Below, one piece after another: positions 7,993-16,823 of a DNA stretch of 64,000 nucleotides. The DNA lies in contig NZ_LBMW01000007.1 in assembly GCF_026168105.1 (NCBI RefSeq), positions 181,827 through 245,826 of the forward strand, given 5' to 3'. This DNA is from Streptomyces hygroscopicus. GTDB taxonomy: Bacteria > Actinomycetota > Actinomycetes > Streptomycetales > Streptomycetaceae. Each line of letters starts with the position of its first letter. Position 1 is the first letter of the stretch. A program made the position numbers and the translations under genes. The notes below the pieces were generated by a model. That model did not search any database, was not told where the DNA came from, and saw nothing but the letters and a program-made list of their open reading frames with translations.

Positions 7993-8676
7993 TCAACCAG
8001 TCCCAGCAGCGTACGGTTGTCCGAACCCCCACCCCTCGTACATCGCCCCCGCGTACGCCGCCGCGATCTTGTGCTCCCCGCTCGCGTTCGGGTGCGTGCC
8101 GTCATAGGTGTCCATGTGGACGTCGTACGACGACGGGGTCGAGGCCAGCAGGAGTGGCGAGCGGGGCTCGTCCAGGTCGGCAACCGTCTTCGCCAGGAGT
8201 TCGTTGAAGAGCTCCACCTGGGCCGCGAACGGGGCGTCCGCCTGTGCCCGGACGTTCGGGATCACGGGCAGCAGGACCATACGGACACGGGGGTTCGCGG
8301 TCCGGGCCTGGTCCACGAAGCGCCGTACGTTCTCCGCCGTCTGCTCGGCGTTCGTGTAGAAGCCGAGGTCGATCAGGCCGAGGGACACGAGCAGCACGTC
8401 CGCTCGTGCCTCCCGCACGGACCGGGCGATCAGCGGCGTCATGTGCGCCCACCCCTCGCCCCAGCCCGCCAGATGGGCGCGGGGGAAGTCCGGGTCGGCG
8501 TAGGCGTACGACGTCGCAGTGTCCGTCGCCTTGTCGTACAGCGTCTCGCGCGGGCCGACGAGCGTGAACGGGCCGCCGTAGGTGGCGCACAGGTGCTGCC
8601 ACAGCCGGTAGCGCCATGTGTGTTCGCCCGCGCTTCCGATCGTCATGGAGTCGCCTACGGGCATGAGCCTGAGCAT
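7993..8676 (-). CDS. SGNH/GDSL-type esterase
   Basis: A 227-aa hydrolase with block I 'MPVGDSMTIG' (nucleophile Ser in GDS), block III-like 'LVSLGLIDLGF' in place of GxND, and block V 'YDGTHPNASGEHKIAAAYA' (Asp and His of the triad). There is no signal peptide, so it is probably cytosolic. An in-frame ATG at 8709 exists, but ATG 8676 lies 6 nt after CATGAT, a plausible -10 box for a leaderless start, and gives the usual short lead-in to GDS. The substrate is unknown. Confidence 0.8.
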   Translation of the reverse strand: MLRLMPVGDSMTIGSAGEHTWRYRLWQHLCATYGGPFTLVGPRETLYDKATDTATSYAYADPDFPRAHLAGWGEGWAHMTPLIARSVREARADVLLVSLGLIDLGFYTNAEQTAENVRRFVDQARTANPRVRMVLLPVIPNVRAQADAPFAAQVELFNELLAKTVADLDEPRSPLLLASTPSSYDVHMDTYDGTHPNASGEHKIAAAYAGAMYEGWGFGQPYAAGTG

Positions 8677-8754
8677 CCGCTCATCATGGACGATCGCCGT
8701 GGGACGCATGTGGGACGTATGGGGCGGGCCGGTGTGAGGATCGACACGCCCTCC

Positions 8755-8886
8755 CCCGCACCGGTCGAACGGGCCGGGCCGCCGGTGGACCCCGTCGCAC
8801 CCGTCGACCTGTGGGCCACCGACGCCGCCTTCTCGCCCGACGGCCGACAGCTCGCCGTACGCGGCTACTTCGGCGGCATCGCCTCA
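8755..8886 (+). pseudogene. Remnant of a beta-propeller (TolB/WD40-like) protein
   Basis: One frame reads 'PVDLWATDAAFSPDGRQLAV' and then 'RGYFGGIA', a typical propeller blade (AFSPDGRQLAVR). There is no start, and it runs straight into 13-bp tandem repeats and the serC terminator. Only one blade is left, so it looks like the stump of a deleted gene. Confidence 0.4.
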
Positions 8887-8890
8887 CGAC

Positions 8891-8929
8891 GAGACGGAGA
8901 GGCGAGACGGAGAGGCGAGACGGAGAGAG
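8891..8929. repeat. 13-bp tandem repeat, 3 copies
   Basis: GAGACGGAGAGGC at 8891, 8904 and 8917; the third copy has a final AG in place of GC and merges into the terminator hairpin. Confidence 0.7.
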
Positions 8930-8958
8930 GCGCCCGGCCGGTGTGCCGGGCGCCTCTC
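8925..8958 (-). terminator. serC terminator hairpin
   Basis: A perfect 14-bp stem: GAGAGGCGCCCGGC at 8925-8938 pairs with 8945-8958 around a 6-nt loop. It lies 18 bp past the serC stop. No T-run follows, as is common in Streptomyces. Confidence 0.75.
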
Positions 8959-8976
8959 ATCCGAGTACCGGGAAGG

Positions 8977-10182
<1,206 letters not shown>

Positions 10183-10342
10183 CTACGAGGTCAGCCGCAC
10201 CGGCAGCAGGGGGTGGACGCGCGAGCCGTGGCCCATGGCGAGGTGCCGGTTTCTCCGGTTCTTTGTTTCCCGGGTGATGCGAAGGCGTCCGGCGTACGGC
10301 TGTCCGGCGTCCGGCGTCCGGTGCCCGCGGTCTGCCTTCGCC

Positions 10343-10713
10343 GTGGCGGCCGGTTCCCCGTTGGTCGTCCTCGAACCGAGGTGCGCGGCCGCGCTCCGTG
10401 CGGACCTGCCGGCACGCGGTCCTCGGCGACGCGCCCGACCGCCGGCCGCGCGCGGCCGGCGGGCCTGACCGGTGAACTGTCGGGTGGCTGCTGCGGACTC
10501 GCGGGCGACTTCGGCTTCGCAAAGGGCCACTTCGAGGTGGAGGGGGCCTGCGCCGAGGACCAGCTGCTGCCCGCGGTGCGGAGCACGCCGGAGCGGGCGG
10601 TCGTCCTCGCGGACGGTTTCTCCTGCCGCACCCGGCTGGAGCAACTGGCCGGTCGCAGGGCGCAGCCCCTGGCCCAGGTGCTGGCCCAGGGGCTGGAAGG
10701 GTCCGGGGAATGA
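10343..10713 (+). pseudogene. Decayed C terminus of an FAD-linked oxidase/Fe-S (Cys-rich domain) oxidoreductase
   Basis: Two frames carry pieces of one protein family. In one frame, 10343-10420 reads 'VAAGSPLVVLEPRCAAALRA'. In another, 10462-10710 reads 'LTGELSGGCCGLAGDFGFAK' and then 'VVLADGFSCRTRLEQL', ending with a stop. In intact FAD-binding oxidase plus (Fe-S)-binding proteins (GlcD/LutA-type Cys-rich domain) these motifs occur in this order but about 60 residues apart, so the middle has been deleted with a frame change. The 5' part is missing entirely. The cluster-binding CCG motif survives. Confidence 0.7.
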
Positions 10714-10892
10714 CGACCAACGTGGTGAACTCCGCGTCGGCGAAGTGGCGGCACCGCGGGACCTCGGAAAGATGGATAGGGCGGTGCTGAGCGGGCTCGC
10801 CCCGGCCGGTGACCGCGACACCGCGACGCCCGGAACCGGCTCCGGCCCGTCGGCGTCCGTACAGCGTCACCGCCTCCCCCGAGGAGCCCCGA

Positions 10893-12017
10893 ATGGCCCT
10901 AAGTGTCCGCCCGATCTCCCGCGAGGATCACCTGGCGTTCATCGCGTCACGGCCGTCGGTCAGTCATATGCAGGTGCCGTCGTGGGGCGAGGTGAAGCCG
11001 GCCTGGCGGGCGGAGAGCCTGGGCTGGTTCGAGGGGGGCGGGGACCGGCCGGCCGGGGCGGCCCTGGTGCTGTTCCGCCCGCTGCCGAAGTTGAGACGGT
11101 ATCTGGCGTATCTGCCCGAGGGGCCGGTGATCGACTGGTCCGCGCCCGACCTCGACCGGTGGCTGAAGCCCCTGCTCGCGTATCTGAAGGGCCGCGGCGC
11201 CTTCTCGGTGAAGATGGGACCGCCCGTGGTCGTACGCCGCTGGAGCGCGGACGCCGTCAAGGCGGCGATCGCGGATCCGGGTGCGCGGCGGCTGGGCGAC
11301 GTGCCGGCCACCGAACACGAGCCGGCCGCAGCCGGTGTCGCGGACCGGCTGCACCGCATGGGCTGGCGGCCGTCCCGGGCGGACGGGGAGGACGGCTTCG
11401 CGGCCGGCCAGCCCCGGTACGTGTTCCAGGTGCCGCTCGCCGGGCGGACGCTCGACGAGATCCAGCGCGGCCTCAATCAGCAGTGGCGCCGTAATGTGAA
11501 GAAGGCCGAGAAGGCGGGCGTGAAGGTGGTCCAGGGCGGCTACGACGACCTGCCGGCCTTCCACACCCTCTACACGGAGACCGCCGAGCGCGACCGCTTC
11601 GTCCCGCGCCCGCTGGCGTACTTCCAGCGGATGTGGACCGCGCTGACGGCTGAGGCCCCGGACCGTATGCGCCTCTACCTCGCCCACCACGACGGCGAGG
11701 TCCTGGCCGCCGCGACGATGCTGACGGTCGGCACACACGTCTGGTACTCGTACGGCGCCTCCACCGCCCGGCGGCGCGAGGTCCAGCCGAACAACGCCGT
11801 CCAGTGGCGCATGCTGACCGACGCCCACGAGGCGGGCGCCGCCGTCTACGACCTGCGCGGCATCACGGACACCCTGGAGGAGAGCAACCACCTCCTGGGC
11901 CTGCTGCGCTTCAAGGCCGGCACGGGCGGTCACGCGGTGGAGTACCTGGGCGAGTGGGACTACCCGTTCAACCGCCTGCTGCACAAGGCAGTGGACCTGT
12001 ACATGTCCCGCCGCTGA
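10893..12017 (+). CDS. FemXAB-family peptidoglycan bridge aminoacyltransferase
   Basis: A 374-aa protein of the Fem family, which adds amino acids from aminoacyl-tRNA to lipid II cross-bridges; in streptomycetes the first residue is glycine. It shows two GNAT-like halves: 'MQVPSWGEVKPAWRAESLGW' at the start and 'TETAERDRFVPRPLAYFQRM' plus 'LYLAHHDGEVLAAATML' in the second half, with 'NQQWRRNVKKAEKAGVKV' between. The frame is open 84 bp further upstream, but ATG 10893 has GAGGAG at 10881-10886 and matches the family start. Transfer specificity is not proven. Confidence 0.85.
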   Translation: MALSVRPISREDHLAFIASRPSVSHMQVPSWGEVKPAWRAESLGWFEGGGDRPAGAALVLFRPLPKLRRYLAYLPEGPVIDWSAPDLDRWLKPLLAYLKGRGAFSVKMGPPVVVRRWSADAVKAAIADPGARRLGDVPATEHEPAAAGVADRLHRMGWRPSRADGEDGFAAGQPRYVFQVPLAGRTLDEIQRGLNQQWRRNVKKAEKAGVKVVQGGYDDLPAFHTLYTETAERDRFVPRPLAYFQRMWTALTAEAPDRMRLYLAHHDGEVLAAATMLTVGTHVWYSYGASTARRREVQPNNAVQWRMLTDAHEAGAAVYDLRGITDTLEESNHLLGLLRFKAGTGGHAVEYLGEWDYPFNRLLHKAVDLYMSRR

Positions 12018-12260
12018 TCCGGATGGCACGATGTCGTGCTGTCCGGTGACGTTGACGGCTGCGGACCGGAACTTCACCTTGCGGCGCGGACGGCCCCGAG
12101 GGTCTGCGCGAACTGGTCCCGAACCTGTCCGTCATGGAACTCGCGCCGGCCGCCTCACCGGTCGGCATCACCAGCGATCCCACCACTGGAAGCCGGCTGA
12201 ACCCGCCGCTGTGCCGGGTGCTCTGCGTCGGACGACGGCCTCCCCCGGTTTCGTCCGTGC

Positions 12261-13214
12261 CTACCCCTCCGGCCGTGCGACCGCCTTGCTCAGGCCCACC
12301 TGCGTCCGTACCGCACCCATGCTGGCCGCGATGACCAGGGCGATCGCCATCGCCTGGGTCGCGGTCAGGGACTGGCCGAGGACGAGGAAACCCGCGGTCG
12401 CCGCGATCGCCGGTTCCAGGCTCATCAGGATCGCGAAGGTGGAGGCGGGCAGTCGGCGCAGGGCGAGGAGCTCCAGGGTGTAGGGAAGGACCGAGGAGAG
12501 CATCGCCACGGCCGCGCCCAGCCCGACCGTCGTCGGCACGAGCAGCCTCGTGCCCGACTCGACGGCTCCGAGCGGCACGAACAGGACCGCGGCGACCGCC
12601 ATCGCGAGCGCGAGCCCGTCGGCCTGCGGGAAACGCCGCCCCGTACGGGCGCTGAAGACGATGTACGCCGCCCACATCGCACCCGCGGAGAGCGCGAAGC
12701 CCGCGCCCGCCGGGTCCAGGTGGCCGAAGCCCCCGCCGCCCAGCAGGAAGACGCCGGCCAGCGCGAGGCCCGCCCAGATCAGGTTCACCGCGCGGCGGGA
12801 GGCGAGCACCGAGAGGGCCAGCGGGCCCAGGACCTCCAGGGTGACGGCGGGGCCCAGCGGGATGCGGGCCGCGGCCTGGTAGAAGAGGCCGTTCATCGCG
12901 GCCATGGTGATGCCGAAGACGACCACCGTGCCCCAGTCGGCGCGTGAGTGCCCGCGCAGCCGGGGCCGGCAGACCAGGAGGAGGACGACCGCCGCCACCA
13001 CGAGCCGCAGGGTGACGACGCCCAGCGCGCCGGCCCTTGGCATCAGGCTCACCGCGAGCGCCCCGCCGAACTGCACGGAGACACCTCCGGCGAGCACCAG
13101 CCCGACGGGCCCGAGGGAACCCCGGCGGAGCGGCCCGCCGGGCGCCGCTGATGCGCGGTCCGGCGCGGTCGGGACCGGGGCCGGGGTGGAGGGGACGGCG
13201 CTGGGGGTGTTCAC
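12261..13214 (-). CDS. EamA/DMT family transporter (RhtA-like)
   Basis: A 317-aa protein with ten predicted helices in two EamA repeats after a 25-residue Pro/Ala/Ser tail. 'GVSVQFGGALAVSLMPRAG' opens repeat 1, and 'SSVLPYTLELLALRRLPAST' with 'SLEPAIAATAGFLVLGQ' mark repeat 2, the signature of RhtA-type threonine/homoserine exporters. GGAAGG lies before the GTG start. The 240-bp gap separating its 3' end from the FemXAB gene shows nothing recognisable. Confidence 0.86.
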   Translation of the reverse strand: MNTPSAVPSTPAPVPTAPDRASAAPGGPLRRGSLGPVGLVLAGGVSVQFGGALAVSLMPRAGALGVVTLRLVVAAVVLLLVCRPRLRGHSRADWGTVVVFGITMAAMNGLFYQAAARIPLGPAVTLEVLGPLALSVLASRRAVNLIWAGLALAGVFLLGGGGFGHLDPAGAGFALSAGAMWAAYIVFSARTGRRFPQADGLALAMAVAAVLFVPLGAVESGTRLLVPTTVGLGAAVAMLSSVLPYTLELLALRRLPASTFAILMSLEPAIAATAGFLVLGQSLTATQAMAIALVIAASMGAVRTQVGLSKAVARPEG

Positions 13215-13250
13215 GGGGCCTTCCAGTGGGGCTCTGTTTCAAAATTCGTT

Positions 13251-13260
13251 CATCATGATG
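13251..13260. promoter_or_regulatory. Palindrome upstream of the EamA gene
   Basis: CATCATGATG, a perfect 10-bp palindrome in an AT-rich patch (13238-13268) 37 bp upstream of the GTG start. It may overlap the promoter and act as an operator; the regulator is unknown. Confidence 0.3.
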
Positions 13261-13340
13261 TACCTGTAAGTCCAGGGTAGTGGACTGCGTCAGGCGTGTG
13301 AACCCTTTATGTGCCTGTGCTGTTTCGGCCGAGTGGGGGA

Positions 13341-15335
13341 TCAGGCGTCGTGGCAGGGTGTCTCGTCACGGAACAGGGGCCGTCCGTCGGGGAGTTGGTC
13401 GGGGACGGTGCGGGGCAGGTCGCCGGCGGGCTCGAACGGGAAGTGCTGCGGATTCGGCGCGGCATACGGGTCGGTCGCCCAGCTGCCCTGGTAACCCGCG
13501 CCCGCCACCCCCGCCCGCTCCGCGACCGCTCGGACGAACAGCGGCAGTCGCAGCTCCCCCGTGTCCGTGATCGCGTTGTTCTGCGACCGGTGCAGCCGCG
13601 CATACGCCCCGCCCCGGGAGAGCAGTTCCTCGTGCCGGCCGGTCTCGACGATGCGGCCCTGGTCGACGACGAGGATGCGGTCGGCGTCGGGCGCCAGGTT
13701 CAGGTCGTGCGTGATCATGATCGTGGTACGGCCGGTCATCAGCCGCCGCAGCGGCCTGACCACCCGGCGCGCGGCCATCGCGTCCAGTCCGGTGGTCGGC
13801 TCGTCCAGGACGAGGACCGGCGCGTCGCGCAGGATGGCCCGTGCGATCGCGAGGCGCTGGAGCTGACCGCCCGACAACCGGGCCGAGTTGGGCTCGACCT
13901 TGGTGTCGTACCCGTTCGGCAGCCCCGTCACGAAGTCGTGCGCGTCCGCCGTCTTCGCGGCCTCGACGATCGCCCGGTCGCTCGCCCCGGGCCGCCCGCA
14001 GGCGATGTTCGCGCGGACGGTGTCGTGCAGGACCAGGGTCTCCTGGGGCAGCAGCGTGATGTACTCGCGCAGCCGGGCCAGTGGGAACCTGCCGATCGGG
14101 GTGCCGTCGAGGAGGACCGAGCCGGAGTCGGGGTCGTAGAAGCGCAGCAGCATCTTGGAGACCGTGGACTTGCCCGCGCCGCTCGGCCCGGTGATGATCA
14201 CCAGCTCGCCGGGCCGCACCGAGAACGACAGACCCTCGAGGGCCGCCTTGTCCGCGCCGGGGTAGCGGAAGAAGATGTCCCGCACCTCCATCGCACCGTC
14301 GGGCCGGCCCACCGGCACATCCGGGGAACGCGCCGGGTCGCTGACCGAGGGCCGTACGTCCAGGATCTCGATCAGCCGTTCGGCGCCGGCCGTCGCCGCC
14401 GTGACCGTGAGCCCGAGCTGGGCCAGGCCGCGGACGGGCGGGTACAGATAGCCGAGGAAGGCGGCGAACGCGAGCAGTTGGCCCAGCGTCATCCGCCCGC
14501 CGGAGATCTCCCATGCGCCGAGGCCGATCACCGCGAGCACGCACACGGTCTCGATGACCTGGACGAGCTGCTCGTACAGCTCGTTGAGCCGGGCCGAGCG
14601 CACCGCCGCCCGGAACCAGGCGTTCGCCTCCTGCCCGAGCCGCCGCCGCTCCGCGTCCCGTCGGTCGTAGGCCTGGGTGAGCACAATGTTGCCGAGCGAC
14701 TCCTCCACCACGGAGGTGATCGCGCCGTCGGCGACCCGGCCCTCCCGCGAGACGGACTTGATGCTGCCGGAGAAGCGCCGGGCGGCCAGCCAGAACAGCG
14801 GCGCGAGCACGAAGGTCGCCGCCGCCAGGTCCCAGCGCAGCCAGAACGCGGCGGCCGCGTAGAAGACAGCGCTGAAGGCCGCCGAGGCGGCCCCCACGAG
14901 ACCGGACACGACCATCGTCTCGATCGCTTCGACGTCGCCGGTCAGCCGGGACAACAGGTCCCCCTGCCGGTGTCGTTGGAAGAAGTGCGGAGGCAACTGC
15001 TGTACGTGGTCGAAGACATGCTCACGCAGCCGCATCACGAAGCGCTCGGTGATCCAGGCGGCCAGGGAGTTGCCCGCGTACCCGACTGCCGCCCCGAGGA
15101 CGGCGACGCCGAGCCACTCGGCGGCCGGACGCCGGAACGCGCTCAGTGACCCCTTCTGCAGCGCGTGGTCGGTCAGTTCGCTGAACAGCAGGATGGCCGC
15201 GGTCTCGGCGAGCGCGGCGAGCACCGTGCACACCCAGACGGCCACCAGCCGGCCACGCAGCCCCTTGGTCATGGGCCAGAAGCGCCGGAAGGCGGTACGG
15301 GCGGGGATGGAGGGGGTGTCGTCGGTCATGCCCAC
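13341..15335 (-). CDS. ABC exporter, fused permease and ATPase (MsbA/MdlB-like)
   Basis: A 664-aa half-transporter. Residues about 25-320 form the type I exporter membrane domain with six helices. The nucleotide-binding domain has Walker A 'GPSGAGKST', Q-loop 'LPQETL', signature 'LSGGQLQRLAIARAI', Walker B 'VLVLDEPTTGLD' and the H-loop 'MITHD'. The last 60 residues are a non-conserved extension. It should act as a homodimer exporting a lipid, drug or peptide. It follows, on the same strand, a 44-aa Pro/Lys peptide gene, from which it is separated by a strong hairpin. Confidence 0.9.
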   Translation of the reverse strand: MGMTDDTPSIPARTAFRRFWPMTKGLRGRLVAVWVCTVLAALAETAAILLFSELTDHALQKGSLSAFRRPAAEWLGVAVLGAAVGYAGNSLAAWITERFVMRLREHVFDHVQQLPPHFFQRHRQGDLLSRLTGDVEAIETMVVSGLVGAASAAFSAVFYAAAAFWLRWDLAAATFVLAPLFWLAARRFSGSIKSVSREGRVADGAITSVVEESLGNIVLTQAYDRRDAERRRLGQEANAWFRAAVRSARLNELYEQLVQVIETVCVLAVIGLGAWEISGGRMTLGQLLAFAAFLGYLYPPVRGLAQLGLTVTAATAGAERLIEILDVRPSVSDPARSPDVPVGRPDGAMEVRDIFFRYPGADKAALEGLSFSVRPGELVIITGPSGAGKSTVSKMLLRFYDPDSGSVLLDGTPIGRFPLARLREYITLLPQETLVLHDTVRANIACGRPGASDRAIVEAAKTADAHDFVTGLPNGYDTKVEPNSARLSGGQLQRLAIARAILRDAPVLVLDEPTTGLDAMAARRVVRPLRRLMTGRTTIMITHDLNLAPDADRILVVDQGRIVETGRHEELLSRGGAYARLHRSQNNAITDTGELRLPLFVRAVAERAGVAGAGYQGSWATDPYAAPNPQHFPFEPAGDLPRTVPDQLPDGRPLFRDETPCHDA

Positions 15336-15422
15336 AAGGCTCCGTCATGGAAATTGGCCCCCGCTTTGGAATGCCTGGGCGCAGACTGTGAAGTGCCGGT
15401 CGGAAATCGCCGGGAAATTGCG

Positions 15423-15456
15423 GATGAGGGTCGACGGTGCACCGTCGACCCTCATC
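15423..15456 (-). terminator. 34-bp perfect palindrome downstream of the 44-aa peptide gene
   Basis: Two 17-base arms (GATGAGGGTCGACGGTG at 15423-15439 and its exact complement at 15440-15456) meet with no spacer. As RNA this is a very strong hairpin 12 bp after the peptide stop and upstream of the ABC gene. It can terminate or attenuate transcription, or stabilise the short upstream mRNA. Confidence 0.75.
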
Positions 15457-15468
15457 ATTCTCGCCGGA

Positions 15469-15603
15469 TCAGCTTTCCCGGCCGTGCAGCGGCTTGGGCA
15501 GCGGCTTCGGCTCGTGACGCTTCTTCGGGCGCGGCTTCGGCGGGGGCGGGAGCTGCTTCGACTTGGGCTTCGGGGGCAGCGGGGCAAGCTTCTTGAAGCT
15601 CAT
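15469..15603 (-). CDS. 44-aa proline/lysine-rich peptide, unrecognised
   Basis: ATG 15603 has a near-ideal ribosome site (AAGGAG, 7 nt spacer). The product starts MSFKKLAPLPPKPKSKQL, continues with PPPPKPRPKK and a second KPLPKPL motif, and ends HGRES. About one third is Pro and about 30% is Lys/Arg; there is no hydrophobic core, no Cys and no signal peptide. Third positions are overwhelmingly G or C, unlike the overlapping longer frame that starts at 15739. It sits just upstream of an ABC exporter. I know no family for it; an RNA- or membrane-binding peptide or an exported peptide are guesses. Confidence 0.6.
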   Translation of the reverse strand: MSFKKLAPLPPKPKSKQLPPPPKPRPKKRHEPKPLPKPLHGRES

Positions 15604-15910
15604 TCCGACTCCTTGAGAGTTTTTGCTTTGCAATGGCGTGAGAATTCTCGGCGGCCAGGGGCGAGAGTTTCCGGTCGTTCATCTCGGGAATTCCGTGCCG
15701 TCCGACATGAAAGAACGTACACGGCCCCGATCCGTGCAATGGAAAGGAACGGCAAACAGGGGCTGTGAATGCCTGGGAAAAGCCTTGGGGTCGGCGGAGG
15801 AACCTGGGCGCCGGGTGTCCCCGGGGGCCGTAGCTGTGAGATCCCTGGGGAACGGGCCGCGCCCACCGGACGGTGGCGCCGGTTCACCGCCCCGCGGCCG
15901 AAAATCAATG
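15604..15910. promoter_or_regulatory. Divergent non-coding region between the 44-aa peptide gene and the AtuA-type operon
   Basis: About 300 bp with no convincing gene. It is less GC-rich than its surroundings near 15610-15760 (many A/T at would-be third positions). It should hold the promoter of the peptide gene and the upstream part of the operon promoter. Confidence 0.35.
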
Positions 15911-15922
15911 CAAGCACGCTTG
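15911..15922. promoter_or_regulatory. CAAGC-AC-GCTTG operator ahead of the catabolic operon
   Basis: Inverted repeat CAAGCACGCTTG in an AT-rich promoter, 65 bp before the first GTG of the operon. TetR repressors of acyl-CoA degradation operons commonly bind CAAGC/GCTTG palindromes. The likely regulator is the TetR protein at the end of the same operon. Confidence 0.5.
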
Positions 15923-15986
15923 ATTGTTTCTGCGCCCGCTGCCATGCTCCCCACGCACACCGTCGTGGCCCCGAGGGGAGCGCATC

Positions 15987-16823
15987 GTGTCCGACGCATC
16001 GTCCGTGATCGACGATCTGGGCCGGGAGAGCGAGGAACTCGACCGGCTCGTCGCCCCGTTGGGCGAGTCCCGGTGGGCGCTCGCCACGCCCGCCCCCGGC
16101 TGGACCATCGCCCATCAGATCGCGCATCTCGCCTGGACGGATCGGGCCGCACTGCTGGCAGTCACCGACGCGGAGGCGTTCGCGGCGGAGGTGGAGAAGG
16201 CACTCGCCTCCCCGGAGACCTGGGTCGACGACGCCGCGCGGGCGGGCGCCGCGCTGCCGCCCGCCCGGCTGCTCGCCGAGTGGCGCGCGGGGCGCGCAGC
16301 CCTGGGCCGTGCGCTGCACGCCGCTCCCTCCGGCGTCCGCTTCCCCTGGTACGGGCCGCCCATGTCGGCCGCATCCATGGCCACCGGCCGGCTGATGGAG
16401 ACCTGGGCGCACGGTCAGGACGTCGCCGACACACTCGGTGTGGCGCGCACCCCCACCGACCGGCTGCGGCATGTGGCGCGCATCGGGGTGCGGGCACGTG
16501 ACTTCGCCTTCGGGGCAAGGGGGTTGAGCGCCCCGCGCGAGGAGTTCCGGGTTGAACTGACCGCTCCCTGCGGGGACGACGTCTGGGCGTACGGGCCCGA
16601 GGACGCCGCCCAGCGGGTGACCGGCCCCGCGCTGGACTTCTGCCTGCTGGTCACCCAGCGCGCGCACCGCGCCGACCTTGCGGTGCGGGCCGAGGGCCCG
16701 GACGCGGACCGCTGGCTGGACATCGCCCAGGCGTTCGCGGGCCCGCCGGGAGCGGGCAGGCCACCGGCGCGGGAATCGGGAGGCGGGGCCGGGAGTGCCA
16801 CCCCCGAGGAGGGGGCTCGGTGA
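15987..16823 (+). CDS. TIGR03084 family metal-binding (DinB/maleylpyruvate isomerase-like) protein
   Basis: A 278-aa protein. The N-terminal four-helix part 'WALATPAPGWTIAHQIAHL' and 'TDRAALLAVTD' contains the His of the metal-binding MDMPI fold; 'LMETWAHGQDVADTLG' supplies further ligands, and the C-terminal half is the TIGR03084-type domain. GTG 15987 has GGGGAG 8 nt upstream and removes 21 unrelated residues from the longer open frame. It is the first gene of the operon and ends with a 4-bp GTGA overlap with the AtuA-type gene. The reaction is unknown; members often sit in acyl-CoA operons. Confidence 0.82.
   Translation: MSDASSVIDDLGRESEELDRLVAPLGESRWALATPAPGWTIAHQIAHLAWTDRAALLAVTDAEAFAAEVEKALASPETWVDDAARAGAALPPARLLAEWRAGRAALGRALHAAPSGVRFPWYGPPMSAASMATGRLMETWAHGQDVADTLGVARTPTDRLRHVARIGVRARDFAFGARGLSAPREEFRVELTAPCGDDVWAYGPEDAAQRVTGPALDFCLLVTQRAHRADLAVRAEGPDADRWLDIAQAFAGPPGAGRPPARESGGGAGSATPEEGAR

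Noticed and set aside
12018..12260. 66-codon frame starting MELAPAASPVGITSDP
   Set aside because: No ribosome site, no bias and no recognisable family in this 240-bp gap.
15455..15739. 94-codon minus-strand frame overlapping the 44-aa peptide
   Set aside because: Poor third-position bias in its first half and no ribosome site, while the 44-aa frame has both.
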